DNA from: an uncultured Bacteroidia bacterium
Lineage (GTDB): Bacteria; Bacteroidota; Bacteroidia; Bacteroidales; UBA932
Direction of reading: 5' to 3'
DNA: 57,494 nucleotides
Assembly (NCBI GenBank): GCA_902784435.1
Contig: CACZUR010000014.1
Span: 1-57,494 of the forward strand
The position numbers and the translations under genes were made by a program. The notes under the pieces were generated by a model that was given only the letters and a program-made list of their open reading frames with translations, searched no databases and was not told the origin of the DNA. Below are positions 42,397 to 51,535 of the stretch, one piece after another (within the stretch, counting starts at the first letter, position 1; the number at the start of each line of letters is the position of its first letter).

Positions 42397-43929
42397 ATGA
42401 AACGGAATCAATTCCCAACAGCCTTACGTGCACTTGCAGGCATGCTGGCCGCGTTTTCGCTCCTTGCGTGCGAAGGCAGCCAGACCAGCCTGGGTGTAAC
42501 GCCAAAGACCGTATCCGTCAACGCGGAGGGAGGCTCCGTCCAGGTGGCCTTTTCAGCCACCATGGACTGGACGGCGAGCACCTCGGCCGACTGGATATCG
42601 CTTTCCCCCAGTTCGGGAACGGCCGGCGACATTGTCATGACGGTCACGGTGCAGAAGAACAGCAGTACTTCTCCCCGTTCCACCGTGGTCACCGTCTCCA
42701 TGCCTTCCATCCAGGTTTCCGACGTCGTCACCGTCAGCCAGGAAGCGGCCGCTGCCATTCCGGACCCCAGCTTCAGCTTATCGGCCCATGAAACCGTCAT
42801 GGGGGCCGAAGGCGGATCGGCACAGCTTACGGTGAAAACCAACCAGACCTGGAGCGCCCGCAGCAGCGGCAACTGGATCACCGTAACGCCTGAAGCCGGC
42901 ATCGCCGGCGAGATGAGCATCATTCTCACCGTGGCCGCCAACCCGGCCCTGGAGCCCCGCGAAGGAGAAATCACCTTTACGGCCGGTTCCCTCACCGATG
43001 TGTTCAAGCTCAAGCAGTATGCCCGCAAACCGGCCTCGGTTACGCTTTCCTCCGACGCATTCATCTTCCCGGCGGAAGGCGGCATGAACAACCTGGTTGT
43101 CAGCGCCAATGTGAACTGGACCGCCCAGTCCAACGACGCCTGGCTCACCATTACCCCGGCCGAAGGAATCGCCGGAGCGGTGGCCACTGTCGTGGAGGCA
43201 TCGGCCTATGAAGGAGAGGAAGCCCGCACGGGCAGCATCACCTTCAGCGGCGGAGACGCCAGAGCCACCCTCTTTGTCACGCAGCTGGCCCCCGTCAAGG
43301 CCGACGAACCCGTCCTGGAGCTCTCCGCTTCCACGCTCTCCTTCCCGGACAGCGCCGGCAACAACGAGATTTCGGTCATCGGCAACGTGAGCTGGAACGC
43401 CGTTTCCGACGCGGGATGGCTCACCGTAACGCCCGCCCAGGGCCAGGCCGGAAACGTTTCCGTGACCATCACGGTAACGGCCAACACCTCTGCGTCCGAC
43501 CGCGGCGGCAAGGTTTCCTTCATCTCCGGCAACCTGGTGCGCACCCTCATCGTGAACCAGAAGGGGAAAGTCAGCGAAAGCGCACCCACCATTAACCTCT
43601 CCCCCGTTTCCCTCACCTTCAGTACGGAGGGCGGAACCACCGAAATCAGCCTGTCGGCCGATGCTGCCTGGTCGGCCTCTGCCGATGCCACCTGGCTCAG
43701 CGTGAATCCCGCCAGGGCCGAAGCCGGCACGCGGACCGTCCAAGTGACGGCAGCCCGGAATGAGAGCAGCAATGACCGCAGCGGTGCCGTCGTCTTCACC
43801 GCCGGAAACACGTCCGTCCGCCTGTCCGTGAGCCAGAAAGGCCGCGGCCAGCAGAGCCTGGGCGGCATCACCGGCGAACTGGGAAACTGGGCCGACGGCG
43901 GTAGCGCAGACTTTAACAAGAACAACTAA
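42397..43929 (+). CDS. BACON-repeat surface lipoprotein
   Basis: The 510 residues carry a lipoprotein signal (LAGMLAAFSLLAC) and then five BACON-type beta domains of about 85-95 residues (roughly 35-115, 122-212, 215-303, 310-392 and 402-490). Each has the pattern EGGxxxLxVxxNxxWxAxSxxxWLTxTPAxGxAG...VTQ. BACON domains in Bacteroidota bind mucin or glycans or act as spacers. The tail (GGITGELGNWADGG) is low complexity. An ATG four codons upstream is an alternative start. A near-match to a promoter (TATCTTGC) lies about 40 nt upstream. It is followed at 13 nt by the fimbrillin-type gene. Confidence 0.82.
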   Translation: MKRNQFPTALRALAGMLAAFSLLACEGSQTSLGVTPKTVSVNAEGGSVQVAFSATMDWTASTSADWISLSPSSGTAGDIVMTVTVQKNSSTSPRSTVVTVSMPSIQVSDVVTVSQEAAAAIPDPSFSLSAHETVMGAEGGSAQLTVKTNQTWSARSSGNWITVTPEAGIAGEMSIILTVAANPALEPREGEITFTAGSLTDVFKLKQYARKPASVTLSSDAFIFPAEGGMNNLVVSANVNWTAQSNDAWLTITPAEGIAGAVATVVEASAYEGEEARTGSITFSGGDARATLFVTQLAPVKADEPVLELSASTLSFPDSAGNNEISVIGNVSWNAVSDAGWLTVTPAQGQAGNVSVTITVTANTSASDRGGKVSFISGNLVRTLIVNQKGKVSESAPTINLSPVSLTFSTEGGTTEISLSADAAWSASADATWLSVNPARAEAGTRTVQVTAARNESSNDRSGAVVFTAGNTSVRLSVSQKGRGQQSLGGITGELGNWADGGSADFNKNN

Positions 43930-43942
43930 AACATCCCCCTAT

Positions 43943-46900
43943 ATGAAAAAATCATTCTTGCTTCTGCTTCCGGTCCTCCTCTTTGCCGCGGCCGCCTGCC
44001 AGAACCTGGAACCGGCCTCTCCGGAACAGGAAGTGAACCTGCGGACCATCGAGTTCTCCTCTTCCGTAGGCGCCTACACCAAGGCCACGGATACCAGTTT
44101 TGAAGCTGGAGACGTGGTGGGCCTTACCATCGGCCAGCCCGTGAATGCCAGCAATGTGAAACTCACGTATGCCAACGGCAGCTTCACCCCCGAACGTACT
44201 CTTTACTGGGGCCTGGACCAGAAAAACGAGGAAAAATCCTCCTTTGTGGCCTATGCCCCCTATGATGCCGCCACAGATCCTTCCAAGGCCTTCTCCTTTA
44301 CCATCAAGGCCGACCAGAGTGCGGCCGGCGCCTATGCCGCCTCCGACCTCCTGGCCGCCAAGGCCGATGCCGGTCCGGGCGAAAAGACCGTACACCTGGC
44401 TTTCAGCCATGTCCTGTCCCGCCTGGTCCTTACCCTGACCAACACCGTGGAAGGCGATGAGATTGCCGGCGTCACCCTGGGCGGTGTCCAGATTGCCCTC
44501 ACGGCCGACATCCCGAACGGCCGTTATGCCGCCACCGGAGAAACCGCCGTGGTAACACCTGCGAAGAAAGACAACAACTACGTTTTCCTCGTAGCGCCCC
44601 AGACCGTGGCTCCGGAAGTGCTCATTGCCATGAAATCCGGAAAAATCGTCCGCTACACGCCCGACGCAGCCCTGCAGTTCGCCTCCGGCAAGCAGGTTTC
44701 GGCCGCCATTTCCGTGCAGCAGGACGCCGTGTCGTTTGAGGCCGAAGTCCTGGACTGGACCGACGCTACAGCCTTCTTCGGAAAGACCGCCGACAGCGGA
44801 GAGCCCCTGGAAGAATGGGGAATCCTGGGCAATGTGATCGGCAGTGAATGGGTGGAAATCCTGCCCATGACCCTTCAGGAAGACGGTTCCTATCATGCCC
44901 GCATCAGCAGCTGGGCACAGGATTACTCCTATATTAATTTCTATATCCAGAACCTCTTCAAGAACGACGTGCGGGTGGGGCCCGCCCAGCCCGTGAATTA
45001 CACCCTGGTAGACGGAGAACCCACGGAGATTCCCATTTCGTACGGCTACAACATGTTCTATTTCCCGGTGAAGGAAATCCTTGACGTCTATTTCTCCCCC
45101 GCCAAGGGCCTTGTCAAGGTAGTACCCGCGCCCCACGAGTGGAAGAGCATGGGCAGCGGACAATTCATCGACGGCTTCATCACCGACCTTTTCGAACTGC
45201 CGCACGAGGAAATGACCGTAGCCATCGAGGCCGACGGTCTACGCGAAGGAATGTACCGCATTCCCAATCCCTACAAGGAGTGGAACTGGACGCCCTTCTT
45301 CAACTATACCGAAGGCGGTGAACTCGTCATTGACGCTTCCAATCCCGACCGCGTCTATTTTAAAACCACCTTCACCGGCATCGCCGATGACCGCTACGGC
45401 AATTTCTACGCCTGCTCGCTGGTTCCCGAAAACGGCTGGAACAACTACTACTATTACGGCTGGTACTATAATTCTTACAAGTATCTCACCTTTGGCGACT
45501 ATGCCGGTATTATACTGGATCAATACGGCACCTATCGCACCAACGATGAGGGCATGATGAGCGTAACCCTGCCCGAAGGTACCCGTCCCAGCATCTACAC
45601 CGGCATCACCATTTCCATGCAAGGTACGGAGACGGGAACCGACGGTGTCCACTATATGTTGTACAACGTCAAGCCCCAGATGGATGTGAGGACGCTCCGC
45701 TACGGTATCTGGAACGGGACGCTGGCCCGGGAAGACGTGCTGGCCAATTGCCTGCCGCAGGTCCAGAACAACGAAGAGGGAACGGTGGTCATCAGCGATT
45801 TCGAGCCCGACGACGACAATCTCGTCAAGATACCCTTCGACAAGAGCGGTTCCTATACGGTGCTGTTCTACGCAGCAGACGCATCGGGAGACTACTGGAA
45901 CTGGCTATTCGAGCACGTGGGCGTGCTCATCGACGGCGACACCCCTCCCGCCGCGGAGATTTCCATCACCGTACCCGAGAACCAGGGCGCCTATGCCGAC
46001 AGTGAGATCACTTTCCATATCGACATGCCCTCTCCCGGAAGCCTTGCCTATGTAGTCCTTCCCTCCTATGAGTTCTGGAATTCCGGACTTACGGAAGACA
46101 GCATTTACGACTATGTGATGTCCAACGGCACTTATGCCAACCTGTACTATTTCAACGACACCAGAGGTGCCGACTACGTGGTGTCCGGCCTGTCCCCCGA
46201 AACGGAATACGTGATCCTGGCCGCCGGTGAAAACCAGTTCGAAATCAGCACCTGGGCCATGGCTTTTGCCGTTACCGCGAAATCCCCCGAATTCTCCTAT
46301 CTGGGAACCGGCCGCTACAATGACTTTACCTGGATGTTCGAAGGTGAATTCCGGAACCCGGTGGACGTCTTCGTCGCAAAGAGTACCCAGCCGGTCCGCT
46401 ACCGGGTCATGTACCCTTACCGGAATTACTGGTCGGCCCGTTACGACAAGCCGGAAATCATGGAAAACTACACCTGGAACGATGCCGAATTCTTTGACTT
46501 CTATCTGGACGGCGAGAACTTCGTGTACACCTCCTTCTACAACGGCTATCAGGCCTATTACAGTAATAGTGACCCGCGTCCCATCATCCTCCAGCATTAC
46601 GCCCAGGACAACAACCGCGTCATCGCCGAAGGGGTCTACAACCTGAGCCCCTGGGCCGCCCTGGAGGGCACCAACATGGGTTATAACTTCCGCAATTTAT
46701 GGGAATCCATCTTCCTGGAAATGCCCGGCGTAGAGTATACACCCGAATGGATGGGCTCCAATGGTGCGCCCAAACGCTCCCTGAAGAGCCAGGGCAGACC
46801 TTCTCCTCTCGTACCGGACGGTCCCGAGCGCCTGACCCTGCAGAAGGTAAAGCCTTTTACCCATCACCTGGTAAAGACCGGAAAACCCGTGGTTATCCCT

Positions 46901-46954
46901 GCCCAGAAGGCGACTCCCGCCCTCGGCTCCACCGAAGAAAAACTTGCTAAGTAA
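43943..46954 (+). CDS. Large fimbrillin-family surface lipoprotein
   Basis: The 1003 residues have a lipoprotein signal (LLPVLLFAAAAC). A fimbrillin-like N-terminal domain spans about 30-270 (TKATDTSFEAGDVVGLTIG, TVHLAFSHVLSRLVLTLTN), resembling FimA/Mfa-type subunits of Bacteroidales fimbriae. A long beta-rich extension follows, dense in Tyr/Asn/Trp with several Ig-like modules (PPAAEISITVPENQGAYADSE), and a basic Pro-rich tail. Most fimbrillins are only 300-450 residues, so this is a giant adhesin-like version. The next gene encodes a shorter relative and starts within a few nt. A role in adhesion or glycan capture is inferred. Confidence 0.78.
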   Translation: MKKSFLLLLPVLLFAAAACQNLEPASPEQEVNLRTIEFSSSVGAYTKATDTSFEAGDVVGLTIGQPVNASNVKLTYANGSFTPERTLYWGLDQKNEEKSSFVAYAPYDAATDPSKAFSFTIKADQSAAGAYAASDLLAAKADAGPGEKTVHLAFSHVLSRLVLTLTNTVEGDEIAGVTLGGVQIALTADIPNGRYAATGETAVVTPAKKDNNYVFLVAPQTVAPEVLIAMKSGKIVRYTPDAALQFASGKQVSAAISVQQDAVSFEAEVLDWTDATAFFGKTADSGEPLEEWGILGNVIGSEWVEILPMTLQEDGSYHARISSWAQDYSYINFYIQNLFKNDVRVGPAQPVNYTLVDGEPTEIPISYGYNMFYFPVKEILDVYFSPAKGLVKVVPAPHEWKSMGSGQFIDGFITDLFELPHEEMTVAIEADGLREGMYRIPNPYKEWNWTPFFNYTEGGELVIDASNPDRVYFKTTFTGIADDRYGNFYACSLVPENGWNNYYYYGWYYNSYKYLTFGDYAGIILDQYGTYRTNDEGMMSVTLPEGTRPSIYTGITISMQGTETGTDGVHYMLYNVKPQMDVRTLRYGIWNGTLAREDVLANCLPQVQNNEEGTVVISDFEPDDDNLVKIPFDKSGSYTVLFYAADASGDYWNWLFEHVGVLIDGDTPPAAEISITVPENQGAYADSEITFHIDMPSPGSLAYVVLPSYEFWNSGLTEDSIYDYVMSNGTYANLYYFNDTRGADYVVSGLSPETEYVILAAGENQFEISTWAMAFAVTAKSPEFSYLGTGRYNDFTWMFEGEFRNPVDVFVAKSTQPVRYRVMYPYRNYWSARYDKPEIMENYTWNDAEFFDFYLDGENFVYTSFYNGYQAYYSNSDPRPIILQHYAQDNNRVIAEGVYNLSPWAALEGTNMGYNFRNLWESIFLEMPGVEYTPEWMGSNGAPKRSLKSQGRPSPLVPDGPERLTLQKVKPFTHHLVKTGKPVVIPAQKATPALGSTEEKLAK

Positions 46955-46962
46955 TGACCGCC

Positions 46963-49452
46963 ATGAGAAAATATATTTACTATCTGTCACTTGCCCTTGC
47001 CGCTGTCTTTGCACTGGCATCCTGCGCCAAAGAGGAGGATAAAGCCCTGCAGCAGAGGGAAATCAAGTTCTCGGCCTCCCTGGGAACCTTCCAGGTCAAG
47101 GCTACCGACACCGCTTTCGAGAAAGGCGACGCCGTGGGTGTATACGCCCTGGGCACCACCACTTTCAGCAATCGGAAACTGGTTTATGACGGCGTTAACC
47201 TTACGGCCGAAACCCCCGTATACTGGAGTTCGTACCAGCAGGTGAACGAAGGCAACCTTTTCCGTGCATATTATCCCTATCAGGAAGGGCTCGAGAACGA
47301 AAAAGAGTATTTCTTCACCGTGCAGCCCGACCAGAGCACCCACGCGTCCTACACCGCCTCTGACCTGATGGTGGGCGATGCCTATGCCAGCCCCTCCGAC
47401 GGGACGGTGCACCTGAACTTCGTCCATCAGATGTCCAAGGTGGTCCTTACCATCGACAACCGCCTGGGAAGCGAAATTGCCGACGTCTACTTTGCCGATG
47501 TCTACGGCCGCGTCCAGGTTTACCCGGGCGAGGGACTCGGGGCCATCGGCGAACCCGGCACCATCAAGGCCGGAAAAGTGACGCTCACGGACGGTTCCCC
47601 GGCCTGGGCGCTCATCCTCGCCCCCCAGGGATGCAATCCCCGGCTCCTGATTACCACGGTGGACGGCAAGCAGTATACTTATTATTCAGACTACACGGTT
47701 TATTTCAGCAGCGGCCATCGCTACGGCGTGCGCATCGTCCTGGACGAAACCTCCATTTCCACCGATTTCACCTCCGACGTTCTGGACTGGGTGGACGATT
47801 CCGATATCCAGTTCGGGCAGATGACACCCCAGCCGCAGAATGGCAGCTGGGCTGTCATCGGCAGCATCATGGGAACGGGATGGGATACCGATTTCTGGAT
47901 GGAGAGATGCTATTCCGAATACAACTGCTATTACGGTCTCATTTACTACCAGGAAGGCGACGAGTTCAAACTCCGCTGTAACGGAGACTGGAGCATCAAT
48001 GTGGGCGTGGACGACTACATCGGCACCGGCGGCCACATCGCGGTTCCGAATGGTCCCAACATCCAGCTCGGCGAAACGGGTCTGTACGAACTGTTCTTCT
48101 ATGCCGATGAGAACTATCTGTACATCGCTCCCGCGGGAACGGAGAAGACGTGGGGTGTCATAGGCACCATCGAAGGAACCGGCTGGGATACGGACTTCCC
48201 CATGACCTTTGCCCACAACGGCGATGCCCCTTGCTTCTTTACCAACATCACCTATCACGCAGGGGAGAGTTTCAAACTCCGCTTCCAGGGCAACTGGTAT
48301 CTGAATTACGGCCTGGCCAACTGGAACTGGGGTGACGCCATCCCCAGTGGCAAATGGTTCCTGATGGAGCGGGACGGTGCCGATATCCTGCTCGAAGAAG
48401 GAGACGGCTCCTATCAGGTCATCTTCGACTGGAACCTCCGCGCTGTGTCCATTTACCGTTTCGGCGACATCAGCCAGGAAATCGTAGCAAATAATGTCGG
48501 AGAGGTCCTGAACGGTCCGGACAATAACGTCTATACCGTCACCGGAGGCATTACCCAAATTGCCAATACGTCCTATGGCAATTATTATATTGCCGACGAG
48601 ACCGGCGAACTGTATATCTACGGAACGGTCAACGAAGAAGGGATGTATCCCAAAGCCTTGGACGGCGGCTGGTACTCCCCGGCATTCGGGCTGGTACCGG
48701 GCGATGTGGTAACGGTGAAAGGCCCCAAAACCACCTATAACGGGGTTGCGGAACTGGTGGACGTACAACTGCTGGACGTACAGAAAGTCCCGCTGGGCGC
48801 CCTCTACAACCAGATTTCGGTCAGTTCCGCCCAGGACGTCGTCTCGTTTGAAATAAGGTCCACCCAGGGTGAACCCTCGTTCAGCAGCGACGCAGACTGG
48901 ATTTCGATTTCCACGGAAGGGTTCGCAGAAAACTGGTACAGGGTCATTGTTTCCGTGAATGAGAATTCCTCGACGGAAGAACGCGCCGCCACCCTCATCG
49001 CCGAGAGCGCGGGATCCATCCTGAACCTTTATATCTACCAGCTTGGCGCAACCGCCCCCGGCGAAGCCGGAAGCCTTGAGAATCCCTTCGACATCGCATC
49101 GGCCATCGCTTTCATCGACAACGGCGGCACCGGGGAGGTTTACGTGAAAGGCATCGTGACCCGGATCCTGTACACCTTCAGCGCCGATTACGGCACCGGC
49201 ACCTTCTGGATTTCGGACAACGGGGAGTGCTATGGCGTAGCCGACGACAACAAGAGCACCACGGCACCGGACAAAGACTTCGAATGCTACAGCGTCTATT
49301 GGCTGGGCAACCGGAACTGGGCCGACGGCGACCGGCAGATCGAGATCGGCGACGAAGTCATCGTCTGCGGCCAGCTCACCAAGTACAGGAACACCTACGA
49401 AACCGCCAGCAAAAAGGCGTACGTATACAGTGTCAACGGAAACACCGAATAA
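46963..49452 (+). CDS. Modular fimbrillin-type lipoprotein with SusE-like and OB-like domains
   Basis: The 829 residues comprise a lipoprotein signal (AAVFALASC) and a fimbrillin-like domain (20-275, VKATDTAFEKGDAVGVYALG). Two SusE/SusF-like binding modules of about 100 residues follow, each opening with GSWAVIGSIMGTGWDTDF or WGVIGTIEGTGWDTDF. Then come an OB-fold-like domain (VTGGITQIANTSYGNYYIAD), a BACON-like domain and a second OB-like domain at the end (YVKGIVTRILYTFSADYGTG). The mix of fimbrial and starch-binding modules suggests a surface protein that binds polysaccharide. An ATG at 46954 overlaps the previous stop (TAATG) and would add three residues. A terminator follows. Confidence 0.78.
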   Translation: MRKYIYYLSLALAAVFALASCAKEEDKALQQREIKFSASLGTFQVKATDTAFEKGDAVGVYALGTTTFSNRKLVYDGVNLTAETPVYWSSYQQVNEGNLFRAYYPYQEGLENEKEYFFTVQPDQSTHASYTASDLMVGDAYASPSDGTVHLNFVHQMSKVVLTIDNRLGSEIADVYFADVYGRVQVYPGEGLGAIGEPGTIKAGKVTLTDGSPAWALILAPQGCNPRLLITTVDGKQYTYYSDYTVYFSSGHRYGVRIVLDETSISTDFTSDVLDWVDDSDIQFGQMTPQPQNGSWAVIGSIMGTGWDTDFWMERCYSEYNCYYGLIYYQEGDEFKLRCNGDWSINVGVDDYIGTGGHIAVPNGPNIQLGETGLYELFFYADENYLYIAPAGTEKTWGVIGTIEGTGWDTDFPMTFAHNGDAPCFFTNITYHAGESFKLRFQGNWYLNYGLANWNWGDAIPSGKWFLMERDGADILLEEGDGSYQVIFDWNLRAVSIYRFGDISQEIVANNVGEVLNGPDNNVYTVTGGITQIANTSYGNYYIADETGELYIYGTVNEEGMYPKALDGGWYSPAFGLVPGDVVTVKGPKTTYNGVAELVDVQLLDVQKVPLGALYNQISVSSAQDVVSFEIRSTQGEPSFSSDADWISISTEGFAENWYRVIVSVNENSSTEERAATLIAESAGSILNLYIYQLGATAPGEAGSLENPFDIASAIAFIDNGGTGEVYVKGIVTRILYTFSADYGTGTFWISDNGECYGVADDNKSTTAPDKDFECYSVYWLGNRNWADGDRQIEIGDEVIVCGQLTKYRNTYETASKKAYVYSVNGNTE

Positions 49453-49470
49453 AGTCTGATTCCGTTATGA

Positions 49471-49507
49471 AAAACCGGCCTGCGCTTTTTTGCGGGCCGG
49501 TTTTTTC
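49471..49507 (+). terminator. Intrinsic terminator of the surface lipoprotein operon
   Basis: AAAACCGGCC pairs with GGCCGGTTTT, and the 3' side runs into TTTTTTCG. It lies 18 nt after the stop at 49452 and closes the three-gene unit. Confidence 0.85.
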
Positions 49508-49542
49508 GTTTGAGTCCGGGGTTATTAGACCAATGGGGCATC

Positions 49543-49554
49543 GGGATGGCGCAG
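49543..49554 (+). repeat. Isolated GGATGGCGCAGG core
   Basis: A single copy of the core that defines the 21-nt array downstream of ispE, here without neighbours at 21 nt. The rest of the gap to 49633 holds the GH2-like fragment. Confidence 0.5.
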
Positions 49555-49581
49555 GTGGGAGGAAGGCCCTAGGCACGGAGG

Positions 49582-49624
49582 AGCCGACGGCCTGGCACCC
49601 TGCACCTTGAATATCGACGTACGG
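49582..49624 (+). pseudogene. Fragment resembling the 3' end of the GH2 gene
   Basis: The bases from GCCGACGGCCTGG to TATCGACGTA match the last part of the GH2 gene (about 54366-54405) with only two mismatches, and read ADGLAPCTLNIDVR followed by a stop in one frame. The GH2 protein has ADGLAPCTLNIDVS at the same place. It looks like the leftover tail of a deleted paralog or a small duplicated patch. Confidence 0.55.
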
Positions 49625-49633
49625 TAAAAAGGG

Positions 49634-50278
49634 TTATTTCTTCTCCTCGGTTTCCTGGTTCCGCTTGTCCTCTATGGTGGCGCCGGGATAGTTGGCCGTG
49701 TCGAAAATGACCTCCTTTTCCGTCACGCCGAAGGAAAAGTCGTGCATGTTCATGGTGACCCCTTTCATCTTGACTTTGAAGCTCACGGGCATATAGCTGC
49801 CTTTGGATACCGCCACATCCATGCTCTTGGGTGCGTCTTTGTCCGTGTTGTCCCGGTTTTTCTTACACTGGATGAGCCAGCTGTCGGCCGTTTCCTTGAC
49901 CAGTTTGAGGTCGTACCCCTCGCTCATCCCCGACAGCAGCTTGGTATCGCCTACATCGTCCTTGGACTTTCCGTTTTCCTTGGTGATGGTGATCTTGTTC
50001 TCCTGGCTATCGTAAGTCCAGACCGTTTCCCCGTCGGTCCAGGTGAGCAGCGTGATGCCCATCATGGTGGTCTCCATACGGATCTTGTCGCCCCGTGAAT
50101 AAGACCGGGTGCTCATGGTGCCCAGGATGGGGATTTTGATTTCTGTGGTCATGATCATCCCCTCCTGCTCATGGTCCGTCATGACGGCGTTCATCTTATC
50201 CAGAATTTCCTGGGGCGTCTGGGCAAAGACGGCCACCGAACACAGGAGCGCCGCCATCAGGGAGTACAATCTGTTCAT
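49634..50278 (-). CDS. LolA-like outer-membrane lipoprotein carrier family protein
   Basis: The 214 residues have a signal peptide (MNRLYSLMAALLCSVAVFAQ) and a LolA/LolB-type half-barrel (ILDKMNAVMTDHEQEGMIMTTEIKIPI, TWTDGETVWTYDSQENKITI, KGVTMNMHDFSFG). This fold carries lipids or lipoproteins across the periplasm; the Bacteroidota branch is common but uncharacterised. The acidic/lysine-rich C-terminus is not conserved in LolA. The start is chosen for the signal peptide; a longer frame begins upstream of the promoter. Confidence 0.72.
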   Translation of the reverse strand: MNRLYSLMAALLCSVAVFAQTPQEILDKMNAVMTDHEQEGMIMTTEIKIPILGTMSTRSYSRGDKIRMETTMMGITLLTWTDGETVWTYDSQENKITITKENGKSKDDVGDTKLLSGMSEGYDLKLVKETADSWLIQCKKNRDNTDKDAPKSMDVAVSKGSYMPVSFKVKMKGVTMNMHDFSFGVTEKEVIFDTANYPGATIEDKRNQETEEKK

Positions 50279-50298
50279 ATTCGTGTCTTTTTGAAATG

Positions 50299-50306
50299 CA
50301 AATATA
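50299..50306 (-). promoter_or_regulatory. -7 promoter box (TATATTTG, minus strand)
   Basis: It lies 20 nt before the start of the LolA-like gene. Confidence 0.5.
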
Positions 50307-50350
50307 CAAAAACTTTGCACAGGCTTAGACAAATGGGGCATCGGCCCGGG

Positions 50351-50495
50351 ACGTATTACGCGTTTTTCCCGGAAAAGTGCGTAATACGTCCCCCTCGAAG
50401 GCAACCTATTACGCACTTTTGGCCGTTTTTCGCGTTATACGTTGCATCGGCGAGCGCCCTGTAACGCACTTTTGGCCGTTTTTCGCGTTATACGT
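50351..50495. repeat. Cluster of three REP-like palindromes
   Basis: Unit 1 (50351-50389) is a palindrome with 11-bp perfect arms ACGTATTACGC/GCGTAATACGT and inner TTTT/AAAA pairing. Units 2 (about 50407-50442) and 3 (50461-50495) share ACGCACTTTTGGCCGTTTTT and TCGCGTTATACGT and lie 53 nt apart; each resembles the reverse complement of unit 1. They fill much of the 309-nt gap between the LolA-like gene and the peptidase gene. The remaining part (50496-50585) is a G-rich tract of GGGGGATGCC-like units. Confidence 0.8.
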
Positions 50496-50587
50496 GCCCG
50501 GGGAGCCTGGGAAGTGCACCGGGGGATGCCCGGGGGGGGGCCTGGGGGATGCCTGGGGGGTACCGGGGGTGTCCCGGGGCAGCGCGA

Positions 50588-51472
50588 TTATGAATCGTGC
50601 TCTTCCAGCCAGGACTCAAGGATGCGGCAATAGTCCTCGTGGCGGTCTACGAAGCACATGTGGCGTGCTCCCTCCATCAGTTCCCATCGGCTGCCGGGAA
50701 TGCCTTCGTACATCGAGCGGGCTACGGCCGGGGTGCACAGGTCTTCCGAGCCGCTGAACAGAAGGCAGGGGCAGGTTATCTCGCCAAGGCGGCCGATGTA
50801 TTCGAAATCCCCCAGACTGCCTGTCGGGACATACTCGTTCGGTCCCCAGCCATACAGGTAGGCTTCCTTGCCGGAACGCTTGGGACGCGTGAGGCATTCG
50901 GGGCTGTTTTCGTCCGTACTGGCGCAGTGGAGCGCCATGAAACGGTCATTGGCAGCAAGGTATTCCGGGTCAGAGAAATGGCCGGTTTCTTCGGCCCGTC
51001 GGATGGCCTCCTGGTCTTCCCGGGACATCTGCCCTATCATCCTGTGCTGCTCGCTGGCCCAGAGGCTGGAGGAGGCGTGACCACTAGAGATAATGGCCGA
51101 TAAGATACCCTCCGGTTTCTTTTCTATCAAGTACGCGATGATGAGCATCCCGCCCCAGGACTGCCCCAGGATGTGAAGCCGGTCCAGATGAAGGTACTTC
51201 CGAAGGGCTATCAGTTCGTTCATCCAGGTCTCCAGGGTCCACAGTTCCGGGTGGCCGTCCAGGTAAGACGCTCCACAGCCGATCTGGTCGTAGGAAATCA
51301 CCTGCCGTCCCGTTTCCCCGGCTATACGGTCCAACACCTCGAAATAGTTATGGGTGCTGCCCGGCCCACCGTGAAGCAGCAGCAGAGGAGCCCGCCCGGC
51401 GGTGGACTCTCCTACAATCCTGTAATAGGTCCTGTGCCCGAGAAGGGGCATATATCCTTCTGTGATTGTCAT
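50588..51472 (-). CDS. Proline iminopeptidase-family alpha/beta hydrolase
   Basis: The 294 residues have the oxyanion motif LLLLHGGPGS near 30, the nucleophile elbow GQSWGG near 105 (catalytic Ser), the acid region LFSGSEDLCTP, and the catalytic His in GARHMCFVDRHED. These features fit S33 proline iminopeptidases and related tripeptide/prolyl hydrolases, which cut N-terminal proline from peptides. No signal peptide is seen, so it is probably cytoplasmic. A near-consensus TATCTTTA box lies about 9 nt before the start. Confidence 0.85.
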   Translation of the reverse strand: MTITEGYMPLLGHRTYYRIVGESTAGRAPLLLLHGGPGSTHNYFEVLDRIAGETGRQVISYDQIGCGASYLDGHPELWTLETWMNELIALRKYLHLDRLHILGQSWGGMLIIAYLIEKKPEGILSAIISSGHASSSLWASEQHRMIGQMSREDQEAIRRAEETGHFSDPEYLAANDRFMALHCASTDENSPECLTRPKRSGKEAYLYGWGPNEYVPTGSLGDFEYIGRLGEITCPCLLFSGSEDLCTPAVARSMYEGIPGSRWELMEGARHMCFVDRHEDYCRILESWLEEHDS

Positions 51473-51535
51473 ATTGCCACGTAAAGATACACAATGGTCG
51501 GGTGATTTACAAATCCCCGGACGGGTCCAGGCTAC

